Assembly: GCF_000196455.1 (NCBI RefSeq)
Contig: NC_014614.1
Span: forward strand, 882,501 to 946,500
DNA: 64,000 nt
Direction: 5' to 3'
DNA from: Acetoanaerobium sticklandii
GTDB taxonomy: Bacteria; Bacillota; Clostridia; Peptostreptococcales; Filifactoraceae
In this document: positions 25,621 through 35,109 of the stretch, in pieces
Layout: each line of letters opens with the position of its first letter
Position numbering within the stretch: the stretch's first letter is position 1
Made by a program: the position numbers and the translations under genes
The notes under the pieces: model-generated
Told to the model about the DNA's origin: nothing
What the model saw: only the letters and a program-made list of their open reading frames with translations
Databases searched by the model: none

Positions 25621-27090
25621 ATGTATTATATTGGTATTGACATAGGAACTTCATCTGTAAAGGTTCTAGCAATAGATGAAGCAGGAAAGATAGTAAAAAC
25701 AGTTTCGAGAGAATACCCTATTTCATATCCTTTTCCATTGTGGTCAGAGCAAAATCCCAATGACTGGTGGGAGCAAAGTAAACTAGCACTAAAAGACATT
25801 TTAGAATATATTGATAAAGATAAGGTTAAATCAATTGGTTTTAGTGGACAGATGCATGGATTAGTAATCCTAGATAGTGAAGATAAGGTAATTAGACCAG
25901 CTATATTGTGGAATGACCAAAGGACTGAGTCAGAGTGCAGATTTTTAAATAACGATATAGGAAAAGACAAGCTTTTAAGCTGGACAGCAAATATAGCTCT
26001 AAATGGATTTACTGCTCCAAAGGTGCTTTGGGTAAAACAAAACGAACCAGAAAACTTTAAGAAAATAGCTAAAATATGTCTCCCTAAGGACTATATAGCA
26101 TATAAGCTGTCAGGTGAATTTGCTACAGATTACTCAGACGCGTCAGGAACTCTTTATTTGGATGTAAAAAATAAAAAGTGGTCTGATGATATGATGAAGA
26201 TTTTGGATATTGACGAAAATAAATTGCCGAAATTATATGATTCTTTTTCTGCAATAGGAACTATAAAAAAAGATATAGCAACTGAGCTTGGTCTTCCAGC
26301 TGACGTAAAAATTGTAATAGGTGGAGGGGATCAGGCCGTAGCTGCAGTAGGTGGAGGAATAGTAGAGAATCATCATTGCTCTATATCACTAGGCACCTCA
26401 GGAGCTGTATTTGCTACTTCGGATGAGTTTGTAATGGAAGATGAAGGCAAGCTTCATGTATTTTGCGATGCTAGAGGAAAGTATCATGTAATGGGAGTTA
26501 CTTTGTCTGCAGCAGCTTCTCTCAAATGGTATGTAGAGGATTTTTTAAAAGCCTCATCCTATGATGAAGTTTTAACTGAAGTAGAAAAAAGCGATATAAA
26601 CGAAAATGTATATTATCTTCCTTATTTATCTGGGGAAAGAACACCTCATAATGATCCAGATGCAAAGGCTACCTTCCTAGGAATGACAGTAAGACATGAG
26701 AGAAAAGATATGACAAGAGCTCTTCTTGAAGGGGTATGCTATTCACTTAGGGATTGCTATGAGTTAATGCATGAGGTAGGCATAAACCCTAAGGAAATAA
26801 TAATCAACGGTGGCGGAGCTAAAAATGATTTTTGGTGCCAAATGTTAGCAGATGTACTTCATACTAAAATCAAAAAATTGGATATAAATGAAGGACCAGC
26901 TCTTGGAGCTGCAATTCTAGCATCAGTAGGAGATGGCAAGTACAGCTCAGTTTCAAATGCTTGTCAGGATATAATTAAGACAACTAAAGAATTTACCCCA
27001 GATGAAGTATCAAGTAAAATTTACTCTGAGAAATACAAAAAATATAAAAGCCTATATCCAATGCTAAAAGATTTTTTTTCTAGCTTATAG
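25621..27090 (+). CDS. xylB: Xylulokinase
   Basis: A 489-residue FGGY-family sugar kinase that phosphorylates D-xylulose to xylulose 5-phosphate. Visible are the phosphate-1 loop YIGIDIGTSSVKVLAID, the XylB segment FSGQMHGLVIL, ILWNDQRT, the FGGY regions GGGDQAVAAVGGG and SLGTSGAVFA, and the adenosine loop INGGGAKNDFWCQMLADVL. The substrate motif MHG with the downstream WNDQR is typical of xylulokinase rather than glycerol or gluconate kinases. It is last gene of the LacI-controlled operon, 21 bases after the dehydrogenase, and feeds the pentose phosphate pathway. Confidence 0.92.
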   Translation: MYYIGIDIGTSSVKVLAIDEAGKIVKTVSREYPISYPFPLWSEQNPNDWWEQSKLALKDILEYIDKDKVKSIGFSGQMHGLVILDSEDKVIRPAILWNDQRTESECRFLNNDIGKDKLLSWTANIALNGFTAPKVLWVKQNEPENFKKIAKICLPKDYIAYKLSGEFATDYSDASGTLYLDVKNKKWSDDMMKILDIDENKLPKLYDSFSAIGTIKKDIATELGLPADVKIVIGGGDQAVAAVGGGIVENHHCSISLGTSGAVFATSDEFVMEDEGKLHVFCDARGKYHVMGVTLSAAASLKWYVEDFLKASSYDEVLTEVEKSDINENVYYLPYLSGERTPHNDPDAKATFLGMTVRHERKDMTRALLEGVCYSLRDCYELMHEVGINPKEIIINGGGAKNDFWCQMLADVLHTKIKKLDINEGPALGAAILASVGDGKYSSVSNACQDIIKTTKEFTPDEVSSKIYSEKYKKYKSLYPMLKDFFSSL

Positions 27091-27181
27091 ACATTTATTA
27101 AAAAATTAAAAGTAATAATAAATATAGTTTTGGATTATAACAAAATATAATACTTATTATAAAAAATCTCAATAACTAGAA

Positions 27182-27224
27182 AATAACACTAATTCAGGTG
27201 TTATTTTTTTTGTTGTGTTATAAT
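27182..27224 (+). terminator. Terminator after xylulokinase, abutting next promoter
   Basis: AATAACAC-loop-GTGTTATT followed by T8 (27182-27211). An extended -10, TGTTATAAT, follows at 27216-27224 and may start the Fe-S gene transcript. Confidence 0.7.
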
Positions 27225-27301
27225 ATTTTTTGCATGTTATATGAATGACAGATGTTATTTTTTAGATTTATAGTTATGAAATGCGACTTAAGGAGAAGGC
27301 T

Positions 27302-28438
27302 ATGATTATAAGTGATAAAACGATTGAAATTGTGGAAAAAGAGCAAAAGTGTATAGGGTGCAATGCTTGCATGAAGGGATGTCCTATGCTCGATAGATTT
27401 TGTGACTCTCCAAAAACACTTCTTAAGAAGCTACTAGATGAAAAGTCATTTGATTATAAATTGCCATATTCATGTATGCAGTGTGGCTACTGCACTAAAG
27501 TATGCCCGGTAGATGTGGATTTAAAGCATCTGTTTATGGAGCTAAGAAAAGATACAGTAAATCAAACAGACGGAAAGCTTCCAAAGGATTTGAATACTAG
27601 CAATGTGGCTATGCATCAAAAGCTTAGCTTTACAGGGCTTTTTTCAAAAAAGATTCAGCATTTAGAATCAGATACAGTTTTTTTCCCTGGTTGCGCACTT
27701 CAGGCATATAGCCCTGATTTAGTTGAAAAGGTATATTCGTACATAAGAAAAACTACAAAGGGTGCAGGTTACTACAATGTATGCTGTGCAAAGCCTACAA
27801 AAATGATGGGTAAAGACAGTGAGTTTCAAAAAATCTATCTAGGAATTGATGAGGAATTTAAAAGAAAAAAAGTAAAAAGAGTAATAACAGGTTGTCAAAA
27901 CTGCTATATGACAATTCTATCAAATAGTCCTGATATAGAAGTGATATCTCTTTGGGAATACATTGATAAATCAGGTGTTCCAGCAGAGGCAAAGAATAAA
28001 TATAAAATGAAAAAAGAAGAAGGCTTAAATACTAATAAATCTGAATATAGCTTTGTACTTCATGATCCTTGCCCTACTAGAGATGTAGATTCAATTCACA
28101 TGGCTGTCAGAAATATAATCGCAGATTTAGGGATAGAGATAGATGAAATGAAGTACAGTAAGGGCAGGACTTTATGCTGCGGAGCTGGAGGGATGGTAGC
28201 TATCACTCAAAATGATATAGCTAAAGCCCACATGAGGCGAAGGGCTACAGAGAAGGATGCTGATTATATACTTACCTATTGCCAAGAATGTGTAGAGTCT
28301 ATGAGACGAGGAGGCAGTAAGTCATTACATATTTTAGATTTAATTTTCCTAGATGACTTTTTAGAAGTAAATCAAGGAAATCAAAGCACCTTGGACAAAT
28401 GGAAAAATAGATTTATAGCAAAAACAGCTAGGCTTTAA
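27302..28438 (+). CDS. HdrD/GlpC-like Fe-S oxidoreductase (two [4Fe-4S] plus two CCG domains)
   Basis: A 378-residue cytoplasmic electron-transfer protein. The N terminus has two ferredoxin clusters: CIGCNACMKGCPM (about residues 16-28) and CMQCGYCTKVCP (about 58-69). Then come two cysteine-rich CCG domains, FFPGCALQAY...CCAKP...CQNC and HDPCPTR...CCGAGG...CQEC, which bind the non-cubane cluster of heterodisulfide-reductase-like enzymes. The ATG at 27302 (AAGGAG 6 bases before) is chosen over 27281. It sits ahead of the YnjBCD-like importer. It may act as a quinone-independent disulfide or thiol oxidoreductase; the partner is unknown. Confidence 0.85.
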   Translation: MIISDKTIEIVEKEQKCIGCNACMKGCPMLDRFCDSPKTLLKKLLDEKSFDYKLPYSCMQCGYCTKVCPVDVDLKHLFMELRKDTVNQTDGKLPKDLNTSNVAMHQKLSFTGLFSKKIQHLESDTVFFPGCALQAYSPDLVEKVYSYIRKTTKGAGYYNVCCAKPTKMMGKDSEFQKIYLGIDEEFKRKKVKRVITGCQNCYMTILSNSPDIEVISLWEYIDKSGVPAEAKNKYKMKKEEGLNTNKSEYSFVLHDPCPTRDVDSIHMAVRNIIADLGIEIDEMKYSKGRTLCCGAGGMVAITQNDIAKAHMRRRATEKDADYILTYCQECVESMRRGGSKSLHILDLIFLDDFLEVNQGNQSTLDKWKNRFIAKTARL

Positions 28439-28467
28439 TAAAAAATGACATATAGGAGGAATTACTT

Positions 28468-29697
28468 ATGAAGAAAAAACTTTTGGCAATTTTACTTATT
28501 TTATCTATGCTTATGCTATCAGCTTGCTCTAGTCAGTCAGGGAGCACAGATGCTAATGATGAAGCAGGAGAGGCGAATACAACCACTGAGCAAACCACAG
28601 TAACTTTTTATGGCTGGGGAGGTAGTGAGGTTACGAATGCATGGATAGATGGGTATCTAACAGATGCAGTTGCGAAAAAATACAATATCAAGCTTGAAAG
28701 AGTAGGCATGAATATCGATGAGATATTGAATCTACTGCTAAATGAAAAGCAAGCAGGAACTGACAAGGGAAGCATTGATATTATATGGATTAACGGTGAA
28801 AACTTTGCTTCAGCTAAAGAAAATGGACTTTTATTTGGGCCATTTGCAAGTGAGCTTGAAAATTTCAGTAAGTACCTAGACCCGAACTCTCCAGATGTAA
28901 TGTTTGATTTTGGAGTTGCGACAGAAGGCTACGAGGTACCATTTGGAAAAGCTCAATTTGTTATGGTTTATGACAGCTCACTTTTATCTCAGGTGCCAGA
29001 AGATCATAAAGCGCTTTTAGAAATGGCTAAAAATAATCCTGGAAAATTTACTTATCCTGCACCACCGGATTTTACAGGAAGCGCTTTTGTAAGAAATATC
29101 ATATATGATATAGTCGGATATGAGCAGTTTCTGACTATGGATGCAGATTATGATACTGTGAAATCAGCTATCATGCCAGCTATGGATTATCTTAAGGAAT
29201 TAAAGCCATATCTATGGAATGAAGGAAAGACATATCCGGCTTCACTGTCTATACTAGATAATATGTATGCAGATGGAGAAGTGTTTATGACTATGGATTA
29301 TAATCCAAACTCAGCATCATCTAGAATTTCAACAGGTGAATTTCCAGATGCTACTAAAACCTTTATATTTGATAAAGGAAGTATAGGAAATACTCATTTT
29401 GTGGCTATACCTTTTAATTCACCAAATGTAGAGGGTGCAAAAGCAGTTATTAATGAAATAATATCAGTTGAAGCTCAGGCTAAAAAATACGATCCAAGTG
29501 GATGGGGAGATCTTCCTGTACTAGATAACAGTAAGCTATCTGACGATGAGAAGAAAGTATTTGACTCTATTCCTCTTGGAAAAGCAACTCTTCCTCAAGA
29601 TGAACTTATGAGTAAAAGAATGCCAGAGCTACCAGCAAAACTAGTTCCAATCATAGAACAGATTTGGATGGAGACTATAGCAGCGGAGAGTAATTAA
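28468..29697 (+). CDS. YnjB-like ABC transporter substrate-binding lipoprotein
   Basis: A 409-residue lipoprotein with lipobox LSAC (Cys at about 20) and an extracellular binding fold. TVTFYGWGGSEVTNAWIDGYL and DIIWINGENFASAKENGLLFGPF strongly resemble the YnjB family of large, iron/thiamine-type solute-binding proteins. The length fits YnjB (about 390). It opens the importer genes, with AGGAGGAAT before the ATG and a GTG start for the permease 2 bases after its stop. The ligand of YnjB is unknown. The adjacent Fe-S and VTT genes hint at a sulfur, selenium or phospholipid precursor compound, by inference. Confidence 0.82.
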   Translation: MKKKLLAILLILSMLMLSACSSQSGSTDANDEAGEANTTTEQTTVTFYGWGGSEVTNAWIDGYLTDAVAKKYNIKLERVGMNIDEILNLLLNEKQAGTDKGSIDIIWINGENFASAKENGLLFGPFASELENFSKYLDPNSPDVMFDFGVATEGYEVPFGKAQFVMVYDSSLLSQVPEDHKALLEMAKNNPGKFTYPAPPDFTGSAFVRNIIYDIVGYEQFLTMDADYDTVKSAIMPAMDYLKELKPYLWNEGKTYPASLSILDNMYADGEVFMTMDYNPNSASSRISTGEFPDATKTFIFDKGSIGNTHFVAIPFNSPNVEGAKAVINEIISVEAQAKKYDPSGWGDLPVLDNSKLSDDEKKVFDSIPLGKATLPQDELMSKRMPELPAKLVPIIEQIWMETIAAESN

Positions 29698-29698
29698 T

Positions 29699-30565
29699 GT
29701 GAAAATACTATTAAAGCCGTATTTGATGCTTTTGCCAGTGCTTATAATTCTGATTGGCATTTTAGGTATAGGAGTTATGACTACTTTTACTCAGAGTATT
29801 GGATACTTTAGCGCAATTGGGTCAAACGACTTTACATTAGATAACTATATGAGATTACTAACAGACAAGGGGTTAATTGAATCCCTTGTTTTTTCCATGC
29901 GAACATCTTTTATATCTGCATTTATATCTACCTTAGGTGGAGTTATTTTGGCTGTAGCAGTATACAAGCTAGGGAATGAAGGAGACCTTCTTTCTAAATC
30001 CTTTAGGATTCCAATAATAGTGCCGCATCTTCTTTCTGTACTTCTTATTTACAATATTTTTTCTCAGACAGGAATTCTAGCAAGAATTTTATTTTCTTTA
30101 GGAGTAATTGATTCCTTTGAAAGCTTTCCACAGATACTTTATTTAAAAAATGGATTTGGAATTATTTTGGCGTATGTATGGAAGGAATTGCCTTTTATAG
30201 CCTTTATAACCTATAACGTACTTTCAAAACTGAGCACAAAGCTTTCTGATGCCGCCAGAAATTTGGGTGCAAGTAGCTTTCAAGCCATGAGATATGTAGT
30301 TATTCCCTTACTTATTCCATCGATATTATCTTCATTTATCCTAGTATTCGCCTTTTCATTTGGCGCATATGAAATACCTATGCTGCTTGGAGCAACCTAT
30401 CCGAAAGCTTTACCAGTGAAAGCCTATATTGAGTACATAAATCCTATCCTTAGCAACAGACCTTACGCTATGGCTATCAATTTTTTCATTGCAAGTATGG
30501 GTCTATTTCTTGCCTATATTTACTTTAAGTGCTTCGAAAGGGTTACAAGATATGAAAAACAGTAG
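29699..30565 (+). CDS. ABC permease, N-half of YnjC-like transporter
   Basis: A 288-residue permease with six helices and the EAA cytoplasmic loop DAARNLGASSFQAMRYVVIPLLIPSI (core AARNLGASSFQAM). In E. coli the equivalent YnjC is one fused double-length protein. Here the two halves are separate genes overlapping by 14 bases. GTG start after GGAGAG. It should pair with the next permease as a heterodimer, and ATP is supplied by the YnjD-like subunit. Confidence 0.85.
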   Translation: MKILLKPYLMLLPVLIILIGILGIGVMTTFTQSIGYFSAIGSNDFTLDNYMRLLTDKGLIESLVFSMRTSFISAFISTLGGVILAVAVYKLGNEGDLLSKSFRIPIIVPHLLSVLLIYNIFSQTGILARILFSLGVIDSFESFPQILYLKNGFGIILAYVWKELPFIAFITYNVLSKLSTKLSDAARNLGASSFQAMRYVVIPLLIPSILSSFILVFAFSFGAYEIPMLLGATYPKALPVKAYIEYINPILSNRPYAMAINFFIASMGLFLAYIYFKCFERVTRYEKQ

Positions 30566-31364
30566 ATTAAAGTACAAACTAATAGCCTATAGCATGGTTT
30601 TATCGATAATATTGCCTCTTTTATTAATCATAATCTGGAGCTTTGCTAACAGATGGCAGTGGCCTAGCCTTGTTCCAACGGATTATGGACTTAGAGGCTG
30701 GAGCTATATATTTGGAGCAAGAGCTAAAACCTTTGAAATAATATGTATCAGTATGTGTATTTCCTTTATCGCTTCGGTTATAACTATAGGAATTACTATT
30801 CCAGCGGCCAAAGCAATGGCGCATTATAACTTTAAATTCAAAAAACAAATTGAAATGCTAATATTTTTGCCGGCTATTGTACCTACTGTAGTAGTGGCTA
30901 TGGGAATACATATACATTTCTTGAAGATGAACCTAGGAGGTAGCTTTTCAGGCTTAGTACTTATCAACATTCTTCCGTGCATTCCATATTCTTACTGGAT
31001 ACTTAAAAACGTATTTGAAATTATTGGAGATAAAATGAATTATCAGGCTAGAGTGCTAGGTGCAAGTAGTACTCAGACCTTTATTTATATCACACTGCCT
31101 ATGATATTTCCAGGAATCATAACTGCGCTTAGCATGTCGTTTATAGTTTCATTTGGTCAATATTTTATAAATGTATTAATAGGGGCAGGAAAAATAACTA
31201 CATTTACTATGCTCATGTTTCCATATATAGAAAGTGGAGATAGAACCATGGGCTCTGTTTATGGAACTGTATTTCTGTTTGCAAGCTTAATAGGGCTTGT
31301 TATAGTAGAAAAGCTTACATCAAGTATGTATAGAGGTAAATTAAAGGAGTACAAATATGTCTAA
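30552..31364 (+). CDS. ABC permease, C-half of YnjC-like transporter
   Basis: A 270-residue, six-helix permease with EAA loop YQARVLGASSTQTFIYITLPMIFPGI (core ARVLGASSTQTF). The ATG at 30552 has AAAGGG 8 bases ahead, and coding upstream of it would overlap the first permease much further. The gene overlaps the first permease by 14 bases and the ATPase gene by 8, indicating translational coupling of all three. It corresponds to the second half of fused YnjC. Confidence 0.85.
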   Translation: MKNSRLKYKLIAYSMVLSIILPLLLIIIWSFANRWQWPSLVPTDYGLRGWSYIFGARAKTFEIICISMCISFIASVITIGITIPAAKAMAHYNFKFKKQIEMLIFLPAIVPTVVVAMGIHIHFLKMNLGGSFSGLVLINILPCIPYSYWILKNVFEIIGDKMNYQARVLGASSTQTFIYITLPMIFPGIITALSMSFIVSFGQYFINVLIGAGKITTFTMLMFPYIESGDRTMGSVYGTVFLFASLIGLVIVEKLTSSMYRGKLKEYKYV

Positions 31365-32376
31365 AATAGTTTTAAATAATATTTATAAGAGCTTTGGACA
31401 TACTAAGGTAATTGAAAATATAAACCTAGAGGTAGAGCAAGGAGAGATTCTTTCCCTGCTTGGAGAGTCTGGATGTGGCAAAACTACTACTCTTAAGCTC
31501 ATAGCTGGAATACTTTCCCCAGATAGTGGAGATATTTATATTGGAGAAAAGAGAATAAATGATTTGCCAATTGAAAAAAGAAAGGCAGTTATTGTGTTTC
31601 AGGATTATGTTTTATTCCCTCATCTAAACATTGAAAAAAATGTAGGCTTTGGGCTTAAGATGATGGGAAAGCCAAAAGCTGAAATAAAGTCAAGGGTAGA
31701 TGAAATGCTGAGCCTAGTTTCTTTAGAAGGCTATAACAAAAGATATCCTCATGAGCTTTCTGGAGGACAAAAGCAAAGGATAGCTCTTGCTAGAGCGCTT
31801 GCTATAGAGCCAAGTGTACTACTTTTAGATGAACCTTTTTCGAATTTAGATGCAAATCTAAAAGAAAGTGTCAGAGATTTAGTGATGACTATCCAAAGGA
31901 AGCTAAATATCACTACAATAATGGTGACTCATGAAAAAGAAGAAGCTATGATGTATTCAGATAAAATAGCTGTTATGATAAATGGAAAAATAGAGCAGAT
32001 AGGCAGTAGCATGGAAGTTTATAACGAACCTAAAACTCTTGAAGTTGCAAAGCTTGTGAGTAGCTATAATCTGATTGAAGGCTGTTCTAAATCAAATATG
32101 ATTGATTTGTTTGGAGTAAAAGTTAAATCGAGATTTGAAAATGAAAAAGTAAGCATCATTATTAGACCAGAAGCTATTGTAATCGACGAATCATCGAGCC
32201 TTAAGGCAAGGCTAATTAGGGAGAAATTTGCTGGAGAGAAAAAATATCTTGAGCTAGAATTAGGAAATATAAAGCTTAAGGCAGTTGCAGATAGCAGCTG
32301 TAGTTTTGTTGAAAATCAAGAAATTGGTATTAGGTTCTTAGAAGAAAAGCTGTTTATATATGAAGCGAAGGAGTAA
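31357..32376 (+). CDS. ABC transporter ATPase, YnjD-like
   Basis: A 339-residue ATPase. Walker A is GESGCGKTTTLK (about residues 36-47), Q-loop VFQDYVLFP, signature LSGGQKQRIALARALA, Walker B VLLLDEPFSNLD, and H-loop MVTHEKEEA. A C-terminal TOBE-like extension (about 235-335) sets it in the importer class of sugar, thiamine and iron transporters. It overlaps the permease by 8 bases and is followed after 3 bases by the CDP-alcohol phosphatidyltransferase, exactly the ynjD-ynjF order minus ynjE. Confidence 0.9.
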   Translation: MSKIVLNNIYKSFGHTKVIENINLEVEQGEILSLLGESGCGKTTTLKLIAGILSPDSGDIYIGEKRINDLPIEKRKAVIVFQDYVLFPHLNIEKNVGFGLKMMGKPKAEIKSRVDEMLSLVSLEGYNKRYPHELSGGQKQRIALARALAIEPSVLLLDEPFSNLDANLKESVRDLVMTIQRKLNITTIMVTHEKEEAMMYSDKIAVMINGKIEQIGSSMEVYNEPKTLEVAKLVSSYNLIEGCSKSNMIDLFGVKVKSRFENEKVSIIIRPEAIVIDESSSLKARLIREKFAGEKKYLELELGNIKLKAVADSSCSFVENQEIGIRFLEEKLFIYEAKE

Positions 32377-32379
32377 ATT

Positions 32380-32967
32380 ATGCTAGACACTCATGGAAGA
32401 AAATATGTTGAGCCAATAATAGAGAGCGTTGCAAATGCTTTTATAAATAGAAATATTTCTGCAAATAAAGTAACAGTTTTAGCTTTTGTACTAGGAATAT
32501 CTAGTGGAGGCTGGATGCTTCTTGGTCAGCCCCTCATTGCTACAGCTGTACTTTGGATATCTGGACTGCTTGATGCAGTAGATGGAGCTATAGCTAGAAA
32601 AACAGGCACAAGCTCTTCTTGGGGTGCACTTATGGATATAACCTTTGATAGAATAGTAGAGCTATCAGTTATTATTTCTCTAGCTGTACTATATCCACAG
32701 GCTAGACTAGTTCTCATAATGCTGACAGGCTCGATTATTATATCTATGACTGTATTTTTGACTGTAGGAGCACTTAGTAAGAATACTAAAAATAAAGCAT
32801 TTTATTATCAAGCTGGCTTGGCTGAAAGAACTGAAGGCTTTATAATGTCATCTCTTATGATGCTTTTTTCTAATCATATCATCATCATAACAATAGTATA
32901 TTTTTTAGCAATTTTATTTACAGCAGGGCAAAGGCTAAAAGAAGCATATGAACTATTAAGAAATTAA
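32380..32967 (+). CDS. CDP-alcohol phosphatidyltransferase, YnjF-like
   Basis: A 195-residue integral membrane enzyme with about five to six helices. The catalytic signature D-x2-D-G-x2-A-R-x8-G-x3-D-x3-D is intact (DAVDGAIARK ... WGALMDITFD, about residues 66-91). The family joins a CDP-activated lipid to an alcohol such as glycerol phosphate or inositol phosphate. Its location directly behind an ABC importer matches E. coli YnjF. If the importer brings in the alcohol acceptor, this enzyme could attach it to lipid, an untested idea. ATG start with AAGGAG close upstream. Confidence 0.88.
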   Translation: MLDTHGRKYVEPIIESVANAFINRNISANKVTVLAFVLGISSGGWMLLGQPLIATAVLWISGLLDAVDGAIARKTGTSSSWGALMDITFDRIVELSVIISLAVLYPQARLVLIMLTGSIIISMTVFLTVGALSKNTKNKAFYYQAGLAERTEGFIMSSLMMLFSNHIIIITIVYFLAILFTAGQRLKEAYELLRN

Positions 32968-33089
32968 ATAGTTTTTATAAAAAATATCAATAGATAAAAT
33001 CTCTCAAATTGTTTGTAATACTAATACTTAAATGGTAGACTTAACTAGATTATACATATAATTTAATAATTAACAGGAGGGTTTTATTT

Positions 33090-33806
33090 ATGAAATTTAA
33101 AAAGAATGCACTTTTAGCTATTATGTTAGGAATCAGTATGCTTGGATTTGCAGGCTGCAGTAATGCACCAGCTGAAACTACTGAAGAGCCAGCAGCTCAA
33201 GAAGAACCAGCTGCTCAAGAGGAACCTGCAGCACCAGATCAAGTAGGAGGAGTATCATTAGAAAATCCTATCCTTGTAGACAAAGAAGCAAAAACTGTAA
33301 CTGTACTTACTCAAGTAAATGGAAAATATTTCACAGAAGTAACTCGTCATGCTTCAGTATTTAAAGATGGTACTAATGGTGCAAAATCAGTATTTACTGC
33401 ATATGCTGATCCAGTTGCGTTTTATGATGCGTTAGTTGAAATAGGAGCTGAGCCAGGAAATAATATGACTGTAGATAATGGTGCAACTACTCATGTTGAG
33501 GGTACTGCTCTAGATATGAAAGTTACATGGAACGGCGCAGAAAAAGAATACGATGTAAATGAAGTAATCAAAGACAGCAATGGAAAACAAATTGCATTTA
33601 AATTTGGTGGAAACCTTGAAATGGCAAAAAATAAAAACACTGGTTGCTTATCTTGCCTTGATAGCTGTCCAGTAGGAATAATTTCAAACTCTGCTTATAC
33701 TTATGGCTCAGTTGAAAAAACAAGTGAAGTTACATTCATGGGTAATGGAGATATATTACCAGAAGATGGAACATATATAGCTACAGTATATTCTATAGCT
33801 GAATAA
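33090..33806 (+). CDS. YdjY-like lipoprotein with a CxxCxxxCP motif
   Basis: A 238-residue lipoprotein. The signal peptide ends at FAGC (Cys about 22), followed by a repeated PAAQEE linker and a globular domain. The motif CLSCLDSCPVGIISNSAYTYG near residue 190 (core GCLSCLDSCPVG) is the hallmark of YdjY proteins and is called ferredoxin-like, though only three cysteines are present. AGGAGGG lies before the ATG. The 122-base gap upstream shows no clear promoter. It lies between the YnjF-like and the two VTT proteins, as ydjY lies between ydjX and ydjZ in E. coli. It probably acts outside the membrane. Confidence 0.78.
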   Translation: MKFKKNALLAIMLGISMLGFAGCSNAPAETTEEPAAQEEPAAQEEPAAPDQVGGVSLENPILVDKEAKTVTVLTQVNGKYFTEVTRHASVFKDGTNGAKSVFTAYADPVAFYDALVEIGAEPGNNMTVDNGATTHVEGTALDMKVTWNGAEKEYDVNEVIKDSNGKQIAFKFGGNLEMAKNKNTGCLSCLDSCPVGIISNSAYTYGSVEKTSEVTFMGNGDILPEDGTYIATVYSIAE

Positions 33807-33860
33807 TTATAGAAAAAAGTTGAAGGCTCCATTTAAAGGGAACCTTTAGGAGGTAATTAG

Positions 33861-35051
33861 ATGAAAAAACTAAGATTGCTGTTCTACTATACTGCTACAG
33901 GTATAGCACTAGGCTTTCTTATTAATATGCTACTGTTCTTTAGTGTAGCGTATGAGATGATGGTAGGTCTTGGGCTGGTGATGTATATTTTCACTGCTTT
34001 TGGAGCTATGGTTGCTTTATCAAAGCAAAGACTTGATTGGAAATATTCGTTTTTCATTATAGAAGGGCTAGCAGTATTTTTAGCTCTTGTAACTGGAAGA
34101 TTACAGCAGTTTTTATATATCACAAAAGAAACCTTGGTTATTACTACTCCGGTTTCACAGGTTAGACCGTATTTTTTAGCTTTTGTAATTGTGGTAAATT
34201 TAGTGAATATCTATATCATAATGACTTTAAAGAAATATCAAAAGGAATATACAAAAGAGGAAAGAAAAGCTTTAAAAGAAAGCGAGCTAAAGCTTAAGGA
34301 CCTTCGTGAGGAAATAGATGCATCAGAGCTTGAGCAAATTAAGAAGAAAAGAAAGCTAGGTAGAATTATTGCGCTAGCAGGGATCGGGATTTTTATGATT
34401 TGCTATTTTACTATAGACTCACTTCATACAGGACTTAATGAAGCATTTGCAACTATTTCTAGACTAGACACTCAAATAGTAATTGAGTACCTTAGATCAT
34501 TTGGAAAATTAGCAGTAGTTGTTTCATTTACACTTATGGTGCTTCAATCAATTGCGGCTCCTATTCCAGCATTTTTAATTACATTATCAAATGCTGCGAT
34601 ATTTGGATGGTGGCAAGGAGCAATTTTATCTTGGTCTTCTGCTATGGCAGGAGCGGCACTATGCTTCTTTATTGCAAGAGTGCTAGGTAGAGATGCAGTT
34701 GAAAAGCTTACTAGCAAGGGTGCTATGGAGAGTGTTGATGTATTCTTTGAAAAGTACGGTAAGTTTGCAATCTTAATTTGTAGACTGCTTCCATTTGTTT
34801 CTTTTGACTTTGTAAGCTATGCAGCAGGACTTACGAATATGAGATTCTGGGCGTTCTTTATTGCAACTGGACTTGGACAGCTTCCTGCTACTATAGTATA
34901 CTCTTATGTAGGAGGAACTCTTACAGGTGGAGCTCAAAAGCTATTTGTAGGTTTACTTACACTGTTTGCACTATCGATAATGATAGGTATAGCTAAAAAG
35001 ATATACAATGATAAACAAAATGCAAAAAAATCTATTGATAAAGCTAGCTAG
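33861..35051 (+). CDS. VTT/TVP38 (YdjX/YdjZ-like) membrane protein with extended N-terminus
   Basis: A 396-residue membrane protein. The N-terminal third has four helices (about residues 5-28, 33-52, 63-85, 100-122), then a charged coiled coil (about 125-165). The C-terminal half is a VTT/DedA-like domain, with AAPIPAFLITLSNAAIFGWW, the reentrant segment AGAALCFFIARVLG and FAILICRLLPFVSFDFVSYAAG. VTT proteins are lipid scramblases or transporter-like. The extra N-terminal module is unusual for the TVP38 class. AGGAGG lies 9 bases before the ATG. It pairs with the next VTT gene. Confidence 0.83.
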   Translation: MKKLRLLFYYTATGIALGFLINMLLFFSVAYEMMVGLGLVMYIFTAFGAMVALSKQRLDWKYSFFIIEGLAVFLALVTGRLQQFLYITKETLVITTPVSQVRPYFLAFVIVVNLVNIYIIMTLKKYQKEYTKEERKALKESELKLKDLREEIDASELEQIKKKRKLGRIIALAGIGIFMICYFTIDSLHTGLNEAFATISRLDTQIVIEYLRSFGKLAVVVSFTLMVLQSIAAPIPAFLITLSNAAIFGWWQGAILSWSSAMAGAALCFFIARVLGRDAVEKLTSKGAMESVDVFFEKYGKFAILICRLLPFVSFDFVSYAAGLTNMRFWAFFIATGLGQLPATIVYSYVGGTLTGGAQKLFVGLLTLFALSIMIGIAKKIYNDKQNAKKSIDKAS

Positions 35052-35058
35052 TTAGAAT

Positions 35059-35090
35059 CAGCCTGATGTTTTTGCATCAGGCTGTAATTT
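35059..35090 (+). terminator. 10-bp hairpin between the two VTT genes
   Basis: CAGCCTGATG and its complement surround TTTTTG, followed by TAATTTT. A modest terminator or attenuator between 33861-35051 and 35110-35781. Confidence 0.55.
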
Positions 35091-35109
35091 TGATGAAGGA
35101 GGAGCAAGT

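Noticed and set aside
33160..33235. Repeated CAAGAAGAACCAGCTGC-type units in the YdjY-like gene
   Set aside because: Codes for the Pro/Ala/Gln/Glu linker after the lipobox; a normal lipoprotein spacer, not a mobile or regulatory repeat.
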